Assembly: GCA_002162925.1 (NCBI GenBank) | Contig: MABC01000022.1 | Coordinates: 61,061 to 125,060 of the forward strand | Source of the DNA: Thalassotalea sp. 42_200_T64 | Lineage (GTDB): Bacteria; Pseudomonadota; Gammaproteobacteria; Enterobacterales; Alteromonadaceae | Length of the DNA: 64,000 nucleotides | Direction: 5' to 3' | Part shown: piece by piece, positions 44,935 through 52,921 of the stretch | Position numbering within the stretch: position 1 is the stretch's first letter | Layout of the letters: every line of letters starts with the position of its first letter | Notes under the pieces: generated by a model | The model's input: only the letters and a program-made list of their open reading frames with translations | Databases searched by the model: none | What the model was told of the DNA's origin: nothing | Translations under genes and position numbers: made by a program

Positions 44935-45474
44935 ATGATCAACAATACAAGAGATTCCTACGGCGTTATCAGTAAATCACTGCATTGGGTTTCAGGCTTA
45001 ACCATCATCGCTTTATTTGCTTTGGGCTTTTGGATGGTGGATTTAAGCTATTACTCGCAATGGTACAAAACGGCACCTCACTGGCATAAGAGCTTGGGTA
45101 TTTTGCTGTTAGCGTTAACCATCATTCGCTTGCTGGTGAAAGCGAAACAAGAAAAAGTTCTGGCCATTGCCAGTCATTCAAATTTAGTGAAAAAAACCTC
45201 CAGCTTCACTCATAAAGCGCTTTATCTATTAATGGTGTCGGTATTTGTCAGCGGCTATTTAATTTCAACCGCAGACGGCAGAGCCATCGAAGTATTTGAC
45301 TGGTTTTCAGTCGTAAGTTTGGGCGCATTTGTTGATAACCAGGAAGACTTGGCCGGTATCATTCACCGTTATGTCGCCTATTCATTAATTGCTCTGGCAC
45401 TGCTACACGCAATGGCCGCAATCAAACATCATCTGATTGATAAAGACGATACGTTAAAGCGTATGCTCAAATAA
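44935..45474 (+). CDS. Cytochrome b561
   Basis: A 179-residue inner-membrane dihaem cytochrome with four helices. Haem-ligand histidines are in ISKSLHWVSGLTIIALFALG, TAPHWHKSLGILLLALTIIR, HKALYLLMVSVFVSGYLIST and IIHRYVAYSLIALALLHAMA. It passes electrons between quinol and an oxidant such as superoxide. Its partner yceI follows after 60 bases, the same pairing as yceJ-yceI in E. coli. Confidence 0.92.
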   Translation: MINNTRDSYGVISKSLHWVSGLTIIALFALGFWMVDLSYYSQWYKTAPHWHKSLGILLLALTIIRLLVKAKQEKVLAIASHSNLVKKTSSFTHKALYLLMVSVFVSGYLISTADGRAIEVFDWFSVVSLGAFVDNQEDLAGIIHRYVAYSLIALALLHAMAAIKHHLIDKDDTLKRMLK

Positions 45475-45534
45475 TCAAACCAAGACTTATTTTTATACAC
45501 AACTTATTTAGCAACAAAAAGACAAAGGAATATC

Positions 45535-46095
45535 ATGAAAAAATTTATCTTAGCCAGCGCACTATTCGGTTTAAGTGCAGTAATACCGACGCAAGCAGCA
45601 GATTATGTTGTCGATTATCAAGGCGCGCATGCGTCGATTAACTTTAAAGTAAAGCATTTAGGTTATAGTTGGTTAACAGGCCGTTTCAACGTTTTTGATG
45701 GAAAATTTAATTTTGATCAAAACAATATTGCCGCCTCAAAGATTTCGATAAATATTGATACCACAAGTATCGATTCTAACCACGCAGAACGTGACAAACA
45801 CTTAAAAAGTAACGATTTTTTAGACGTGAATACATTTGGTATCGCCACATTTGTGAGTTCTAAAGTGAAAGATCAAGGCGATGGTAAACTGGCAATTACC
45901 GGTGATTTCACCCTGCAAGGCATTAGCAAAGAGTTAGTGATTGATGCGGTAAAAATTGGTGAAGGTGATGATCCCTGGGGCGGTTACCGTTTAGGCTTTA
46001 GTGGCACAACATCGATTAAAATGAGCGACTTTGGCTACAAAAACGATTTTGGTGAAATTTTATTCGATTTACACGTTGAAGGCGTGCGCCAGTAA
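45535..46095 (+). CDS. YceI-family periplasmic lipid-binding protein
   Basis: 186 residues with a signal peptide (MKKFILASALFGLSAVIPTQ, cut after AQA/AA). The mature part is the YceI lipocalin-like barrel that binds isoprenoids such as ubiquinone-8: YVVDYQGAHASINFKVKHLG, SIDSNHAERDKHLKSNDFLD and the C-terminal ISKELVIDAVKIG. AAAGGA precedes the ATG. Cotranscribed with cytochrome b561. Confidence 0.93.
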   Translation: MKKFILASALFGLSAVIPTQAADYVVDYQGAHASINFKVKHLGYSWLTGRFNVFDGKFNFDQNNIAASKISINIDTTSIDSNHAERDKHLKSNDFLDVNTFGIATFVSSKVKDQGDGKLAITGDFTLQGISKELVIDAVKIGEGDDPWGGYRLGFSGTTSIKMSDFGYKNDFGEILFDLHVEGVRQ

Positions 46096-46113
46096 CAGCT
46101 AATTCTTATCAAA

Positions 46114-46150
46114 AGCGATGGACGGTAAAGTCCGCTGTCCATCGTTTTTA
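46114..46150 (+). terminator. Intrinsic terminator of b561-yceI
   Basis: Stem CGATGGAC with GTCCATCG plus inner pairing, followed by TTTTTATC, about 20 bases after the yceI stop. Confidence 0.85.
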
Positions 46151-46151
46151 T

Positions 46152-46186
46152 CTTTCCAACTTTCTAACTTTCCAACTTTCTAACTT
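46152..46186. repeat. 8-bp tandem repeat (TTTCCAAC/TTTCTAAC alternating)
   Basis: Four units alternating TTTCCAAC and TTTCTAAC between the yceI terminator and the stop of elyC, which it slightly overlaps. Confidence 0.8.
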
Positions 46187-46935
46187 TTTAGCCACTGCCA
46201 AATACGGCCCAAAGTTTCATACCAGGCAATTTGGCTTTTCTCTAGTTCATTAGGCTGTGGGAAATATTCCAAAAAGGGCATGTTGCTATCAACATCTTTT
46301 ACATAAAAACCGGTAGGCGCCGGTATTGGCGTTACCCCCTGCTTTTCAAAATAGGCCATTGACCTTGGCATATGGTTCGCGTTGGTCACTAACACAAAAG
46401 TTTTGTCTATCAGTAATGGTGCAATGTACATTGCTTCATCTTCGGTATCTTTAGGTCTGGATTCGGCAATGATTTTTTCGGCTTCGATGCCAAGTTCAAT
46501 TGCCGCCTGTTTTACTTTATCCGCATTAGAGGATTTGTCATTTGATGACCAGCCGGAGGTAACGATTGTCGCTTGCGGATGCAACTTCGCTATCCGAATG
46601 CCTTCAACTAATCGTTGCAGTGAACAAATTTTTAACTCCTGGCTGGGTGTCAGTCTTTCATCACTGGTATGGCCGCAGCCTAATATGACTATGTAATCTA
46701 ACGTGTCATTACTCGGTTGATAAACACTGTAGTGAGCTTCCAAGGGTTTCATCAAACGACTGGCAATGGGGTTAAAGGCAAATAAGAATAATATGCAAGT
46801 GGCTGATATCAGTAATATCTTGCCATGTTTGGGCTTGTTTTTAAGTAAAAACAGACCCAGACATAAGGCAATAATGATTATTGGCAGTGGCATCAACAAC
46901 TGACCAATTAATTTTTTAAGAAAAAATAAATCCAC
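46180..46935 (-). CDS. elyC: ElyC/YdcF-family envelope protein (DUF218)
   Basis: A GTG start at 46935 gives 251 residues starting M/V-D-L-F-F-L-K-K-L-I-G, like E. coli ElyC (259). Two membrane helices lie at about 9-30 and 36-55; the DUF218 domain follows with YIVILGCGHTSDERLTP, TIVTSGWSSNDKSSNADKVK, SRPKDTEDEAMYIAP and LVTNANHMPRSM. ElyC supports peptidoglycan synthesis and recycling of the undecaprenyl carrier. The frame upstream of 46935 (to 46998) is not family-like. Confidence 0.85.
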   Translation of the reverse strand: MDLFFLKKLIGQLLMPLPIIIIALCLGLFLLKNKPKHGKILLISATCILFLFAFNPIASRLMKPLEAHYSVYQPSNDTLDYIVILGCGHTSDERLTPSQELKICSLQRLVEGIRIAKLHPQATIVTSGWSSNDKSSNADKVKQAAIELGIEAEKIIAESRPKDTEDEAMYIAPLLIDKTFVLVTNANHMPRSMAYFEKQGVTPIPAPTGFYVKDVDSNMPFLEYFPQPNELEKSQIAWYETLGRIWQWLKS

Positions 46936-47149
46936 AATAACAGTCTCAAACAAAAGTAATCTCGAATAATAATATCTAAGGCGATGCTTATTTACCAATA
47001 AACTGTATGTTTTACCTGTTATTAGTATAAATACAGTTAAAGAACTAAAAATTATAAGTTTTCTCTACTAAGCTTATTGCTTTTACCGTCTAATTACGGT
47101 TTAATTGCGACGTTGATTAGAGTTATTGCTCAAAATATACTTTAACCAA

Positions 47150-47341
47150 CACCAGAAGAGGTTGCATTAGCCAGGTAGGTAATTTGAGGGGCCACACCCC
47201 GAAGACAATTATTGAGGGGGACTAATGCCGAGAATGAACGCGAATAGCAAATTGTTAATCAATTACTAGGTGGCACGCTTCATTCGGTCATAACGGTTGA
47301 ATCCTTATGACTGTCACCGAAACGGTGGAGAGCTTCTGGCT
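47150..47341 (+). ncRNA. Lysine riboswitch aptamer (L box) of lysC
   Basis: The order of conserved blocks matches the E. coli lysC leader: CCAGAAGAGG, a stem, GCCAGGTA-like, GAGGGGCCACACCCCGAAG, TTGAGGGGGACTAATGCCGA, GGTTGAATCCTTATGACTGT, CACCGAAACGGTGGAGAGCT and TCTGG. P1 is formed by CCAGAAG (47152-47158) with CTTCTGG (47333-47339). It lies 176 bases before the lysC start. Lysine binding should lower lysC expression. Confidence 0.93.
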
Positions 47342-47509
47342 GAAAAATCAAGATATTATCTTCCTTGCCAATCAGTCATGCTCTCCTTTATACCAGTTCG
47401 CTTAATGATGTGATCAATTGAAAATGATCATTATACGGATTGGTATTTAGTATTATTTGCAGTGCTAAGCTTTATCCGAAAAGCAAGTTAAAACCGCAAT
47501 TTAGGGAGA
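47327..47509 (+). promoter_or_regulatory. Predicted expression platform of the lysC riboswitch
   Basis: GGAGAGC (47327-47333) can pair with GCTCTCC (47380-47386), and TGGCTGA (47337-47343) with TCAGTCA (47372-47378, one G-U). This helix uses the 3' strand of P1, so it excludes the lysine-bound state. When P1 forms instead, TCTCCTT (47382-47388) is free to cover the ribosome site AGGGAGA (47503-47509) with seven pairs. This predicts translational shut-off by lysine. The pairing is seen in the sequence; the switching model is inferred. Confidence 0.55.
47391..47445 (+). mobile_element. 55-bp internally deleted MITE inside the lysC leader
   Basis: Only the two ends of the 195-bp MITE remain (TACCAGTTCGCTTAATGATG ... 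CATTATACGGATTGGTA), joined by a short AT-rich link. It forms a self-contained hairpin between the anti-Shine-Dalgarno segment and the lysC ribosome site. Confidence 0.85.
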
Positions 47510-47516
47510 AAATCCA

Positions 47517-48860
47517 ATGTTAAACGTAGCCAAATTTGGCGGTACCAGTGTTGCTGATCATCAAGCAATGTTACGCTGTGCGCACATTATCAAATCGCAA
47601 CCTGAAACTCGTGTTGTTGTCGTTTCCGCAAGTGCCGGCGTAACCAATCATTTAGTTTCGCTGGCGCAAACTCAATTATCATCTAGCGAACAAGCTGACA
47701 TTATCACCAACATTGGTGACATTCAATACAACATCAGCAAACATTTAGGTGCGGCAGAAACTGAACTGAATCAACAGATTGAGCAAGTGTTAGCGTCGTT
47801 AACGGCTCTTGCCGAGCAACAAAGCATCTTGCAAACGGCGAAAACCGGCGATGCGATTTTGGCCTGTGGTGAGAAAATGAGCTCCATTTTATTTGCCGAG
47901 GTGTTGCGCAGTATTGAGGTAAACGGTTTAGCCTTTGACGTTCGGCAAGTGATGCGTACCAACAGTTTGTTTGGTAAAGCTGTGGTTGACTTAGAAGCGT
48001 TAGCGGCAAATAGTCGCGAGAAATTATCGCCATTGTTAAAAGACCAGGTGATTGTTACGCAAGGATTTATTGGCGAAGATGGGATGGGCAACACCACCAC
48101 CTTAGGCCGAGGCGGCTCCGATTATTCTGCGGCGTTGTTGGCAGAAGCCGTCAATGCCTCAGGTTTGGCAATTTGGACCGATGTGGTTGGCATTTTCACC
48201 ACCGACCCACGCATTGCCAGCTCCGCTCGAGCCATTCCAGAAATCAGTTTTGGCGAAGCGGCCGAAATGGCCACGTTCGGCGCGAAAATATTGCACCCCG
48301 CAACTTTAATCCCGGCAATGCGCAGTGACATTCCCGTATTTGTTGGTTCTTCGCGCGAGCCAGAAGCCGGTGGTACCCAAATTCGTCAACAAGTAGACTC
48401 AAACCCAACGTACCGCTCTATTGCGCTACGTCGTGAACAAACCTTAGTGACGGTGAAAAGCCCGGCGATGTTACATGCCAGTGGTTTCTTAGCGCAAGTG
48501 TTCTCTATTTTGGCAAAACATGAGCTCAGTGTTGATTTGATCACCACTTCTGAAATTTCAGTGGCATTAACCTTTGATAATCCACCAGGCTCAACTCAGG
48601 CATTAATCAATAAAGCGGTAGTCGAAGAGTTAGAGCAACTTTGTGAGGTGACAGTAGAGCATGGCTTAAGCTTAATTGCGATTGTCGGTAATGGCTTAAA
48701 TGCAACCTCAGGGTTGGGCAGTAATATCTTTAATAATATTGAAGGTGTCAATATTCGGATGATTTGTCATGGCGCCAGTGCCAATAATTTATGTTTCTTA
48801 GTTGATGAAAACGAAGCAAACCAAGTGGTTGAAACCTTGCACGATAAGTTGTTTGTGTAA
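47517..48860 (+). CDS. lysC: Lysine-sensitive aspartokinase III
   Basis: Phosphorylates aspartate, the first step to lysine, threonine and methionine. The 447-residue monofunctional enzyme starts MLNVAKFGGTSVADHQAMLR (K-F-G-G-T-S substrate loop), has TTTLGRGGSDYSAALLAEAV and WTDVVGIFTTDPR, and ends with two ACT domains (VKSPAMLHASGFLAQVFSIL, IAIVGNGLNATSGLGSNIF) for lysine feedback. AGGGAG precedes the ATG. Under a lysine riboswitch, so regulated twice by lysine. Confidence 0.96.
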   Translation: MLNVAKFGGTSVADHQAMLRCAHIIKSQPETRVVVVSASAGVTNHLVSLAQTQLSSSEQADIITNIGDIQYNISKHLGAAETELNQQIEQVLASLTALAEQQSILQTAKTGDAILACGEKMSSILFAEVLRSIEVNGLAFDVRQVMRTNSLFGKAVVDLEALAANSREKLSPLLKDQVIVTQGFIGEDGMGNTTTLGRGGSDYSAALLAEAVNASGLAIWTDVVGIFTTDPRIASSARAIPEISFGEAAEMATFGAKILHPATLIPAMRSDIPVFVGSSREPEAGGTQIRQQVDSNPTYRSIALRREQTLVTVKSPAMLHASGFLAQVFSILAKHELSVDLITTSEISVALTFDNPPGSTQALINKAVVEELEQLCEVTVEHGLSLIAIVGNGLNATSGLGSNIFNNIEGVNIRMICHGASANNLCFLVDENEANQVVETLHDKLFV

Positions 48861-48864
48861 AATC

Positions 48865-48940
48865 GGCTACGGGCTACGGGCTACGGGCTACGGGCTACGG
48901 GCTACGGACTATAGGGCGAAGGACTAAGGACTAAGCCTGG
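48865..48940. repeat. 7-bp tandem repeats (GGCTACG, then GGACTAA)
   Basis: About six units of GGCTACG from 48865 to 48907 run into GGACTATAGG and two units of GGACTAA. They directly follow lysC and lie 30-100 bases before the next gene. Confidence 0.9.
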
Positions 48941-48967
48941 TCAGTTGTAATAAAGTAGAGAGATAAA

Positions 48968-49972
48968 ATGAAATCTGTTGGCAATCGAGACATACGTTGG
49001 GGAATTATTGGCCTTGGCAAGATTGCCAACAAATTTGCCACCGATTTAGTCACCGTAGAGGGGGCTGAGCTTTATGCGGTTGCCTCAAGAGAGCAGCAAA
49101 AAGCCGATGAGTTTCTAACGAAATTTAATGCCAAAGTGGCTTATAGCAGTTACCAAGCTTTAGCCAATGATCCCAATATAGACGCGGTTTATATCGCAAC
49201 ACCTCATACCTTCCATCAACAACACAGCTTGTTGTGTTTAGATCAGGGCATTGCGGTGTTGTGTGAGAAACCGTTCGCCATGGACCTTGCGCAAGTTGAC
49301 ACTATGATCGCGTTAGCGCAACAAAAAAAGGTGCTGCTAATGGAAGCGCTTTGGACCTATTTTCTGCCGCATTATGGGTATGTGTTAACCGAACTCAAAA
49401 ACAAAACCTTTGGCAACATTGAAAAAATTGAGGCCGACTTTGGCTTTGTCCGCAAGTTTGACAACCAATCAAGGTTGTTTAGAAAGTCTTTAGGTGGCGG
49501 TAGTCTGTTAGATATCGGCATTTATCCGATATTTGCGGCGCTATCTACCTTGGGAGTGCCCAATAAAATCGTTGCTAATGCGGAGTATTTTGATAACGGC
49601 GTCGATTCTTCCTGCACGATGGAATTTCACTATGACCAAGCAACTGCGTCATTACACTCTACTCTTAAAGAGAATACGCCATGTGAAGCCGTATTTTATT
49701 GTGAGCACGGCACCATAAAAATCAATAAGGATTTTCATGGCCCAACCACAGTTAGCGTCATCACGGAAGATGATGTACGAACCATTGATTTTGATTACAG
49801 CACCAATGGCTATAATTTCGAGATAATGCATTTCAACGAATTGCTGCGGCAAGGGAAAACACAAAGCGATATTATGACGTTCGAATTTAGCCAACAGCTG
49901 ATGCAAACCTTAGATAAGGTAAGAGCGCTTATTGGTTTGAACTACTCTGTGAAATCTCAACCTAAACCTTAA
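48968..49972 (+). CDS. Gfo/Idh/MocA-family NAD(P)-dependent oxidoreductase
   Basis: 334 residues. The N-terminal Rossmann fold begins IRWGIIGLGKIANKFATDLV; the family's E-K-P motif is CEKPFAMDL near residue 101. The C-terminal sheet domain has GGGSLLDIGIYPIFAALSTL, resembling the dihydrodiol dehydrogenase/glucose-fructose oxidoreductase branch. No sugar-pathway genes are adjacent, so the substrate is unknown. Transcribed after lysC beyond a repeat array, probably separately. Confidence 0.88.
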   Translation: MKSVGNRDIRWGIIGLGKIANKFATDLVTVEGAELYAVASREQQKADEFLTKFNAKVAYSSYQALANDPNIDAVYIATPHTFHQQHSLLCLDQGIAVLCEKPFAMDLAQVDTMIALAQQKKVLLMEALWTYFLPHYGYVLTELKNKTFGNIEKIEADFGFVRKFDNQSRLFRKSLGGGSLLDIGIYPIFAALSTLGVPNKIVANAEYFDNGVDSSCTMEFHYDQATASLHSTLKENTPCEAVFYCEHGTIKINKDFHGPTTVSVITEDDVRTIDFDYSTNGYNFEIMHFNELLRQGKTQSDIMTFEFSQQLMQTLDKVRALIGLNYSVKSQPKP

Positions 49973-50011
49973 CTGCAACATTGCGTTGTATCTATGGCGA
50001 TAAAGCGAACA

Positions 50012-50491
50012 TCATAAAAGTTTTTCGATGTCGGCAGATATTTTTTCTGGCTTGGTTAACGTTGCGTATCGCTTAACTACCTGACCCTGGCGATTGATCA
50101 AAAATTTGGTGAAGTTCCACTTTATTCGTTTACTGCCGAGAATACCTTTGGCTTGTTCGGTTAAATAATCATAAAGCGGATCGGCATTTTCACCATTGAC
50201 ATCAACTTTATTGAATAAGTCAAAACTGATGTTAAAGTTTAAATCGCAAAAGCCTTTTATCTCTTCGGCATTGCCTTGCTCTTGTTTGCCAAATTGATTG
50301 CAGGGAAACGCCAACACCTCTAGCCCTTGCTCTTTGTACTGCTTATACAATTGTTCAAGTCCTGCATATTGAGGGGTAAATCCACAGGCGCTGGCAGTAT
50401 TGACTATCAACAACACTTTGTTTTGATAATTCAGCAAAGGTACCGGCTCACCTTTATTGTTGGTCACCGTGAAGTCATAAATATTATTCAT
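50012..50491 (-). CDS. Glutathione peroxidase (BtuE-like thiol peroxidase)
   Basis: 159 residues from ATG 50491 (AGGGA upstream). The fold and active site are typical: NTASACGFTPQYAGLEQLYK with the peroxidatic Cys, FPCNQFGKQEQG with Gln, and IKWNFTKFLINRQG with Trp and Asn of the tetrad. Cys is used in place of selenocysteine, as in most bacteria. It reduces H2O2 and lipid peroxides, often with thioredoxin. No signal peptide. Confidence 0.93.
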   Translation of the reverse strand: MNNIYDFTVTNNKGEPVPLLNYQNKVLLIVNTASACGFTPQYAGLEQLYKQYKEQGLEVLAFPCNQFGKQEQGNAEEIKGFCDLNFNISFDLFNKVDVNGENADPLYDYLTEQAKGILGSKRIKWNFTKFLINRQGQVVKRYATLTKPEKISADIEKLL

Positions 50492-50579
50492 TTTATTCCC
50501 TAACAATTATTATTTTTAGTGGTATTTAGATACACTAACATCAATAACAAAGAATTTATCTAATAAGCAGAGACCAATC

Positions 50580-51446
50580 ATGAAAAAAATTGCCTTCATC
50601 GGATTAGGAGTTATGGGATACCCTATGGCCGGCCATTTGGCCAAAGCGGGCTATCAAGTGACGGTATATAATCGTACTACCGCAAAAGCCATGCAATGGG
50701 CGCACGAATTTGAAAACTCATTTGCCAAAACTCCGAAACAAGCCGCGGAAGACGCGGATATTGTTTTTGCCTGTGTCGGCAATGATGACGATGTTCGCCA
50801 GGTTGCCTTAGGTGAAGAGGGCATTTTTGCCGGCTTAAAAGCCGGTGGGGTTTTTGTTGATCACACTACCGCTTCTGCAGAACTCGCCCGAGAGCTAAAC
50901 CAGGTAGCTTTAGCACAAGGTAAACACTTCATCGATGCGCCAGTATCTGGTGGCCAAGCCGGGGCTGAAAACGGCCAGCTCACTGTGATGTGTGGTGGCG
51001 AACAAAAGATATTTGTACAACTGCAACCGGTAATGACCGCCTTTGCTAAATTTAGCCAACTGATGGGCCCTGCGGGCAATGGTCAAATTGCCAAAATGGC
51101 CAATCAAATATGTATTGCCGGTTTAGTACAAGGTTTGAGTGAAGCGCTAAACTTTGCCCAACGTGCCGGCTTAGATACCGACAAACTGATAGAAACCATA
51201 TCCAAAGGAGCTGCAGGCTCCTGGCAAATGGAAAACCGCCATAAAACCATGTGCGCCGGTGAATACGATTTCGGTTTCGCCGTAGACTGGATGCGCAAAG
51301 ATTTAGCCATTACTTTTAGTGAAGCGAAAAAATACGATGCAAAACTGCCGGTGACCGAAATGGTTGATGGTTTCTATGAACAAATACAAGAAAACGGTGG
51401 TAACCGTTTTGATACCTCAAGTTTGATTTCTCTGTTGAAAAAATAA
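50580..51446 (+). CDS. 3-hydroxyisobutyrate dehydrogenase-family reductase
   Basis: 288 residues. The N-terminal NAD(P) domain has IAFIGLGVMGYPMAGHLAKA (G-x-G-x-x-G) followed by VTVYNRTTAKA, whose Arg after the second strand favours NADPH. DAPVSGGQAGAENGQLTVMC is the substrate-binding signature and Lys in GNGQIAKMANQI the catalytic base. The closest types are succinate-semialdehyde/glyoxylate reductases and HIBADH; the substrate cannot be fixed. Divergent from the glutathione peroxidase; strong terminator downstream. Confidence 0.9.
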   Translation: MKKIAFIGLGVMGYPMAGHLAKAGYQVTVYNRTTAKAMQWAHEFENSFAKTPKQAAEDADIVFACVGNDDDVRQVALGEEGIFAGLKAGGVFVDHTTASAELARELNQVALAQGKHFIDAPVSGGQAGAENGQLTVMCGGEQKIFVQLQPVMTAFAKFSQLMGPAGNGQIAKMANQICIAGLVQGLSEALNFAQRAGLDTDKLIETISKGAAGSWQMENRHKTMCAGEYDFGFAVDWMRKDLAITFSEAKKYDAKLPVTEMVDGFYEQIQENGGNRFDTSSLISLLKK

Positions 51447-51506
51447 CTAAGCGCCAAAGTTCTAATTACTATCATTTGGTATTAATTAGGTATAGCCATA
51501 GAAACG

Positions 51507-51535
51507 AAAAAAGCTGCTAATAATAGCAGCTTTTT
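51507..51535 (+). terminator. Intrinsic terminator after the HIBADH-type reductase
   Basis: AAAAGCTGCTA paired with TAGCAGCTTTTT over a short ATAA loop, 60 bases after the stop. Confidence 0.9.
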
Positions 51536-51644
51536 GAGGGTGCTTGTACATTACAACATGGATGTTGTGTATTAGGGCAATGCATGGAGCAATTGCCGAG
51601 GGATGTACTTATACCCGACAGGCAGGATAGCCTTTTGAGGGTGA
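51536..51644. repeat. Composite dispersed repeat downstream of the DUF4382 gene
   Basis: Two direct copies of TTTTGAGGGTG-TTG-AC (about 51531-51549 and 51633-51650) flank a block with GGATGTTGTGTATTAGGGCA (about 51561-51580) and TTGCCGAGGGATGTAC (about 51593-51608). The last part, 51607-51644, is repeated inverted at 52808-52845. The middle block is related to the inverted sequence at about 63833-63890. Confidence 0.75.
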
Positions 51645-51657
51645 TTGCACATTCGAA

Positions 51658-52611
51658 TTAAGGTAAAATCTCTTCAAAATTCTGTACGCTATCCATATCG
51701 TTACTGAGCACGACTTCATGCATTTGCATACTCGGATTAGGTATTACCAGACCATCATATAAGGCTTCATCGTCATTTAAGCCACTGCAAGTAAACGCAA
51801 CCGTATAATTCCCTTCAGGGATGAATCCAAATGCATAGCTGTGATCATTGCCATTGAGCACCACCGCAGTAGACCCCGTTGGCGCTACGGCACCCTCTGG
51901 TAAATCTGTTTGCATGGTATTTGCATCATAATTATCCACCAATACCGGTAATGAATGACCCGGATATAGATAAACGAAGTTACCTTCATTGTCATCACCT
52001 ATGCAGCTAAACAAATTCGCATCCACCATACCTGACAATGATGCCACCGTCTCATTATCGACAATCGTTACGCCATGCGGTTTAAGGTTGTACCGTTGGC
52101 CATTTTGGTTTTGCACCAAAGCGGTACGAAGATCAAAGTGAATGGTAAATCGTTGCACGCCCTGACTGCTCACCTCAAAGCCACCTAGCTTAAGTTTTTG
52201 GCTAGGTTGCTTCATTGCAATTTCATCACCATCTAACTCGGTTACATAGCTGAAGTTATCGCCAACACTCTCATCTAACACATGCAGGATCAGATTTTGG
52301 TATACCCCAGGCGCTAACTCGGTTTCGTCCAATATAATTTTGCTATCGCCACCTTGAAATTGTTTCAAGTCTATTTGCGCATATTCTAAGTCGCCATCTT
52401 TGACGTCTAAGAGTATGTTGTCTTCGCCTTCTTTGACTAACTCAATGGCATCTACTGCAATCCACACTTCTGCGGCATCATCAACAGGCGCATCGGCAAG
52501 GGCAAAAGAAACCTTTGTGGTGTTAGTCTTTGAATCGGAACCGCCACAGGCGGTCAGTAATAAACTTGAGCTGATCAGCAAGCTTAACGGGATAATTTTG
52601 AAGTGTTGCAT
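51658..52611 (-). CDS. DUF4382-domain lipoprotein
   Basis: 317 residues. A lipoprotein signal peptide ends in the lipobox LTAC followed by GGSDSKTN; with Gly at +2 the protein should reach the outer membrane. The DUF4382 domain follows (VSFALADAPVDDAAEVWIAV, VYQNLILHVLDESVGDN, RFTIHFDLRTALVQNQNGQR) and then a carboxypeptidase-regulatory-like beta domain. Function is unknown; the family is common in marine Alteromonadales. GGAG precedes the ATG. The gene is bracketed by 38-base inverted repeats (51607-51644 and 52808-52845). Confidence 0.85.
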   Translation of the reverse strand: MQHFKIIPLSLLISSSLLLTACGGSDSKTNTTKVSFALADAPVDDAAEVWIAVDAIELVKEGEDNILLDVKDGDLEYAQIDLKQFQGGDSKIILDETELAPGVYQNLILHVLDESVGDNFSYVTELDGDEIAMKQPSQKLKLGGFEVSSQGVQRFTIHFDLRTALVQNQNGQRYNLKPHGVTIVDNETVASLSGMVDANLFSCIGDDNEGNFVYLYPGHSLPVLVDNYDANTMQTDLPEGAVAPTGSTAVVLNGNDHSYAFGFIPEGNYTVAFTCSGLNDDEALYDGLVIPNPSMQMHEVVLSNDMDSVQNFEEILP

Positions 52612-52633
52612 AGAGTCTCCACGACTGTTTTTT

Positions 52634-52690
52634 GAAAAGTAAAAAGTAAAAAGTGAAAAGTGAAAAGTAAAAAGTTAAATGTAAAAAGCG
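52634..52690. repeat. 7-bp AT-rich tandem repeat (GAAAAGT/AAAAAGT)
   Basis: About seven imperfect units of AAAAAGT or GAAAAGT directly upstream of the DUF4382 lipoprotein start, in its promoter or leader. Confidence 0.85.
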
Positions 52691-52807
52691 AATAATATCC
52701 CTATATCGGCTGATTATAAGGGGTTCTGTTAGCAATAACAAAACAATAGTGACGAGTGCATTATTGGGGTTAATTTAACTTCTTTACTGAAAGGCTCGTA
52801 ATCAAAA

Positions 52808-52845
52808 TCACCCTCTAAAGGCTTCCTGCCTGTCGGGTATAAGCA
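52808..52845. repeat. Right arm of the inverted repeat flanking the DUF4382 gene
   Basis: TCACCCTCTAAAGGCTTCCT then GCCTGTCGGGTATAAGCA, the inverted counterpart of 51607-51644 with a few mismatches. Confidence 0.85.
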
Positions 52846-52855
52846 CCTATATGTG

Positions 52856-52884
52856 CAAAAAAGCATCGTAAATATAACGATGCT
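52856..52884 (-). terminator. Intrinsic terminator of sbcB
   Basis: AGCATCGT pairs with ACGATGCT over a 7-base AT loop; on the minus strand TTTTTT follows. 38 bases after the sbcB stop. Confidence 0.88.
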
Positions 52885-52921
52885 GGTAAATTTTCAGTTC
52901 CCAGTTCCTTAGTCCCTATCT

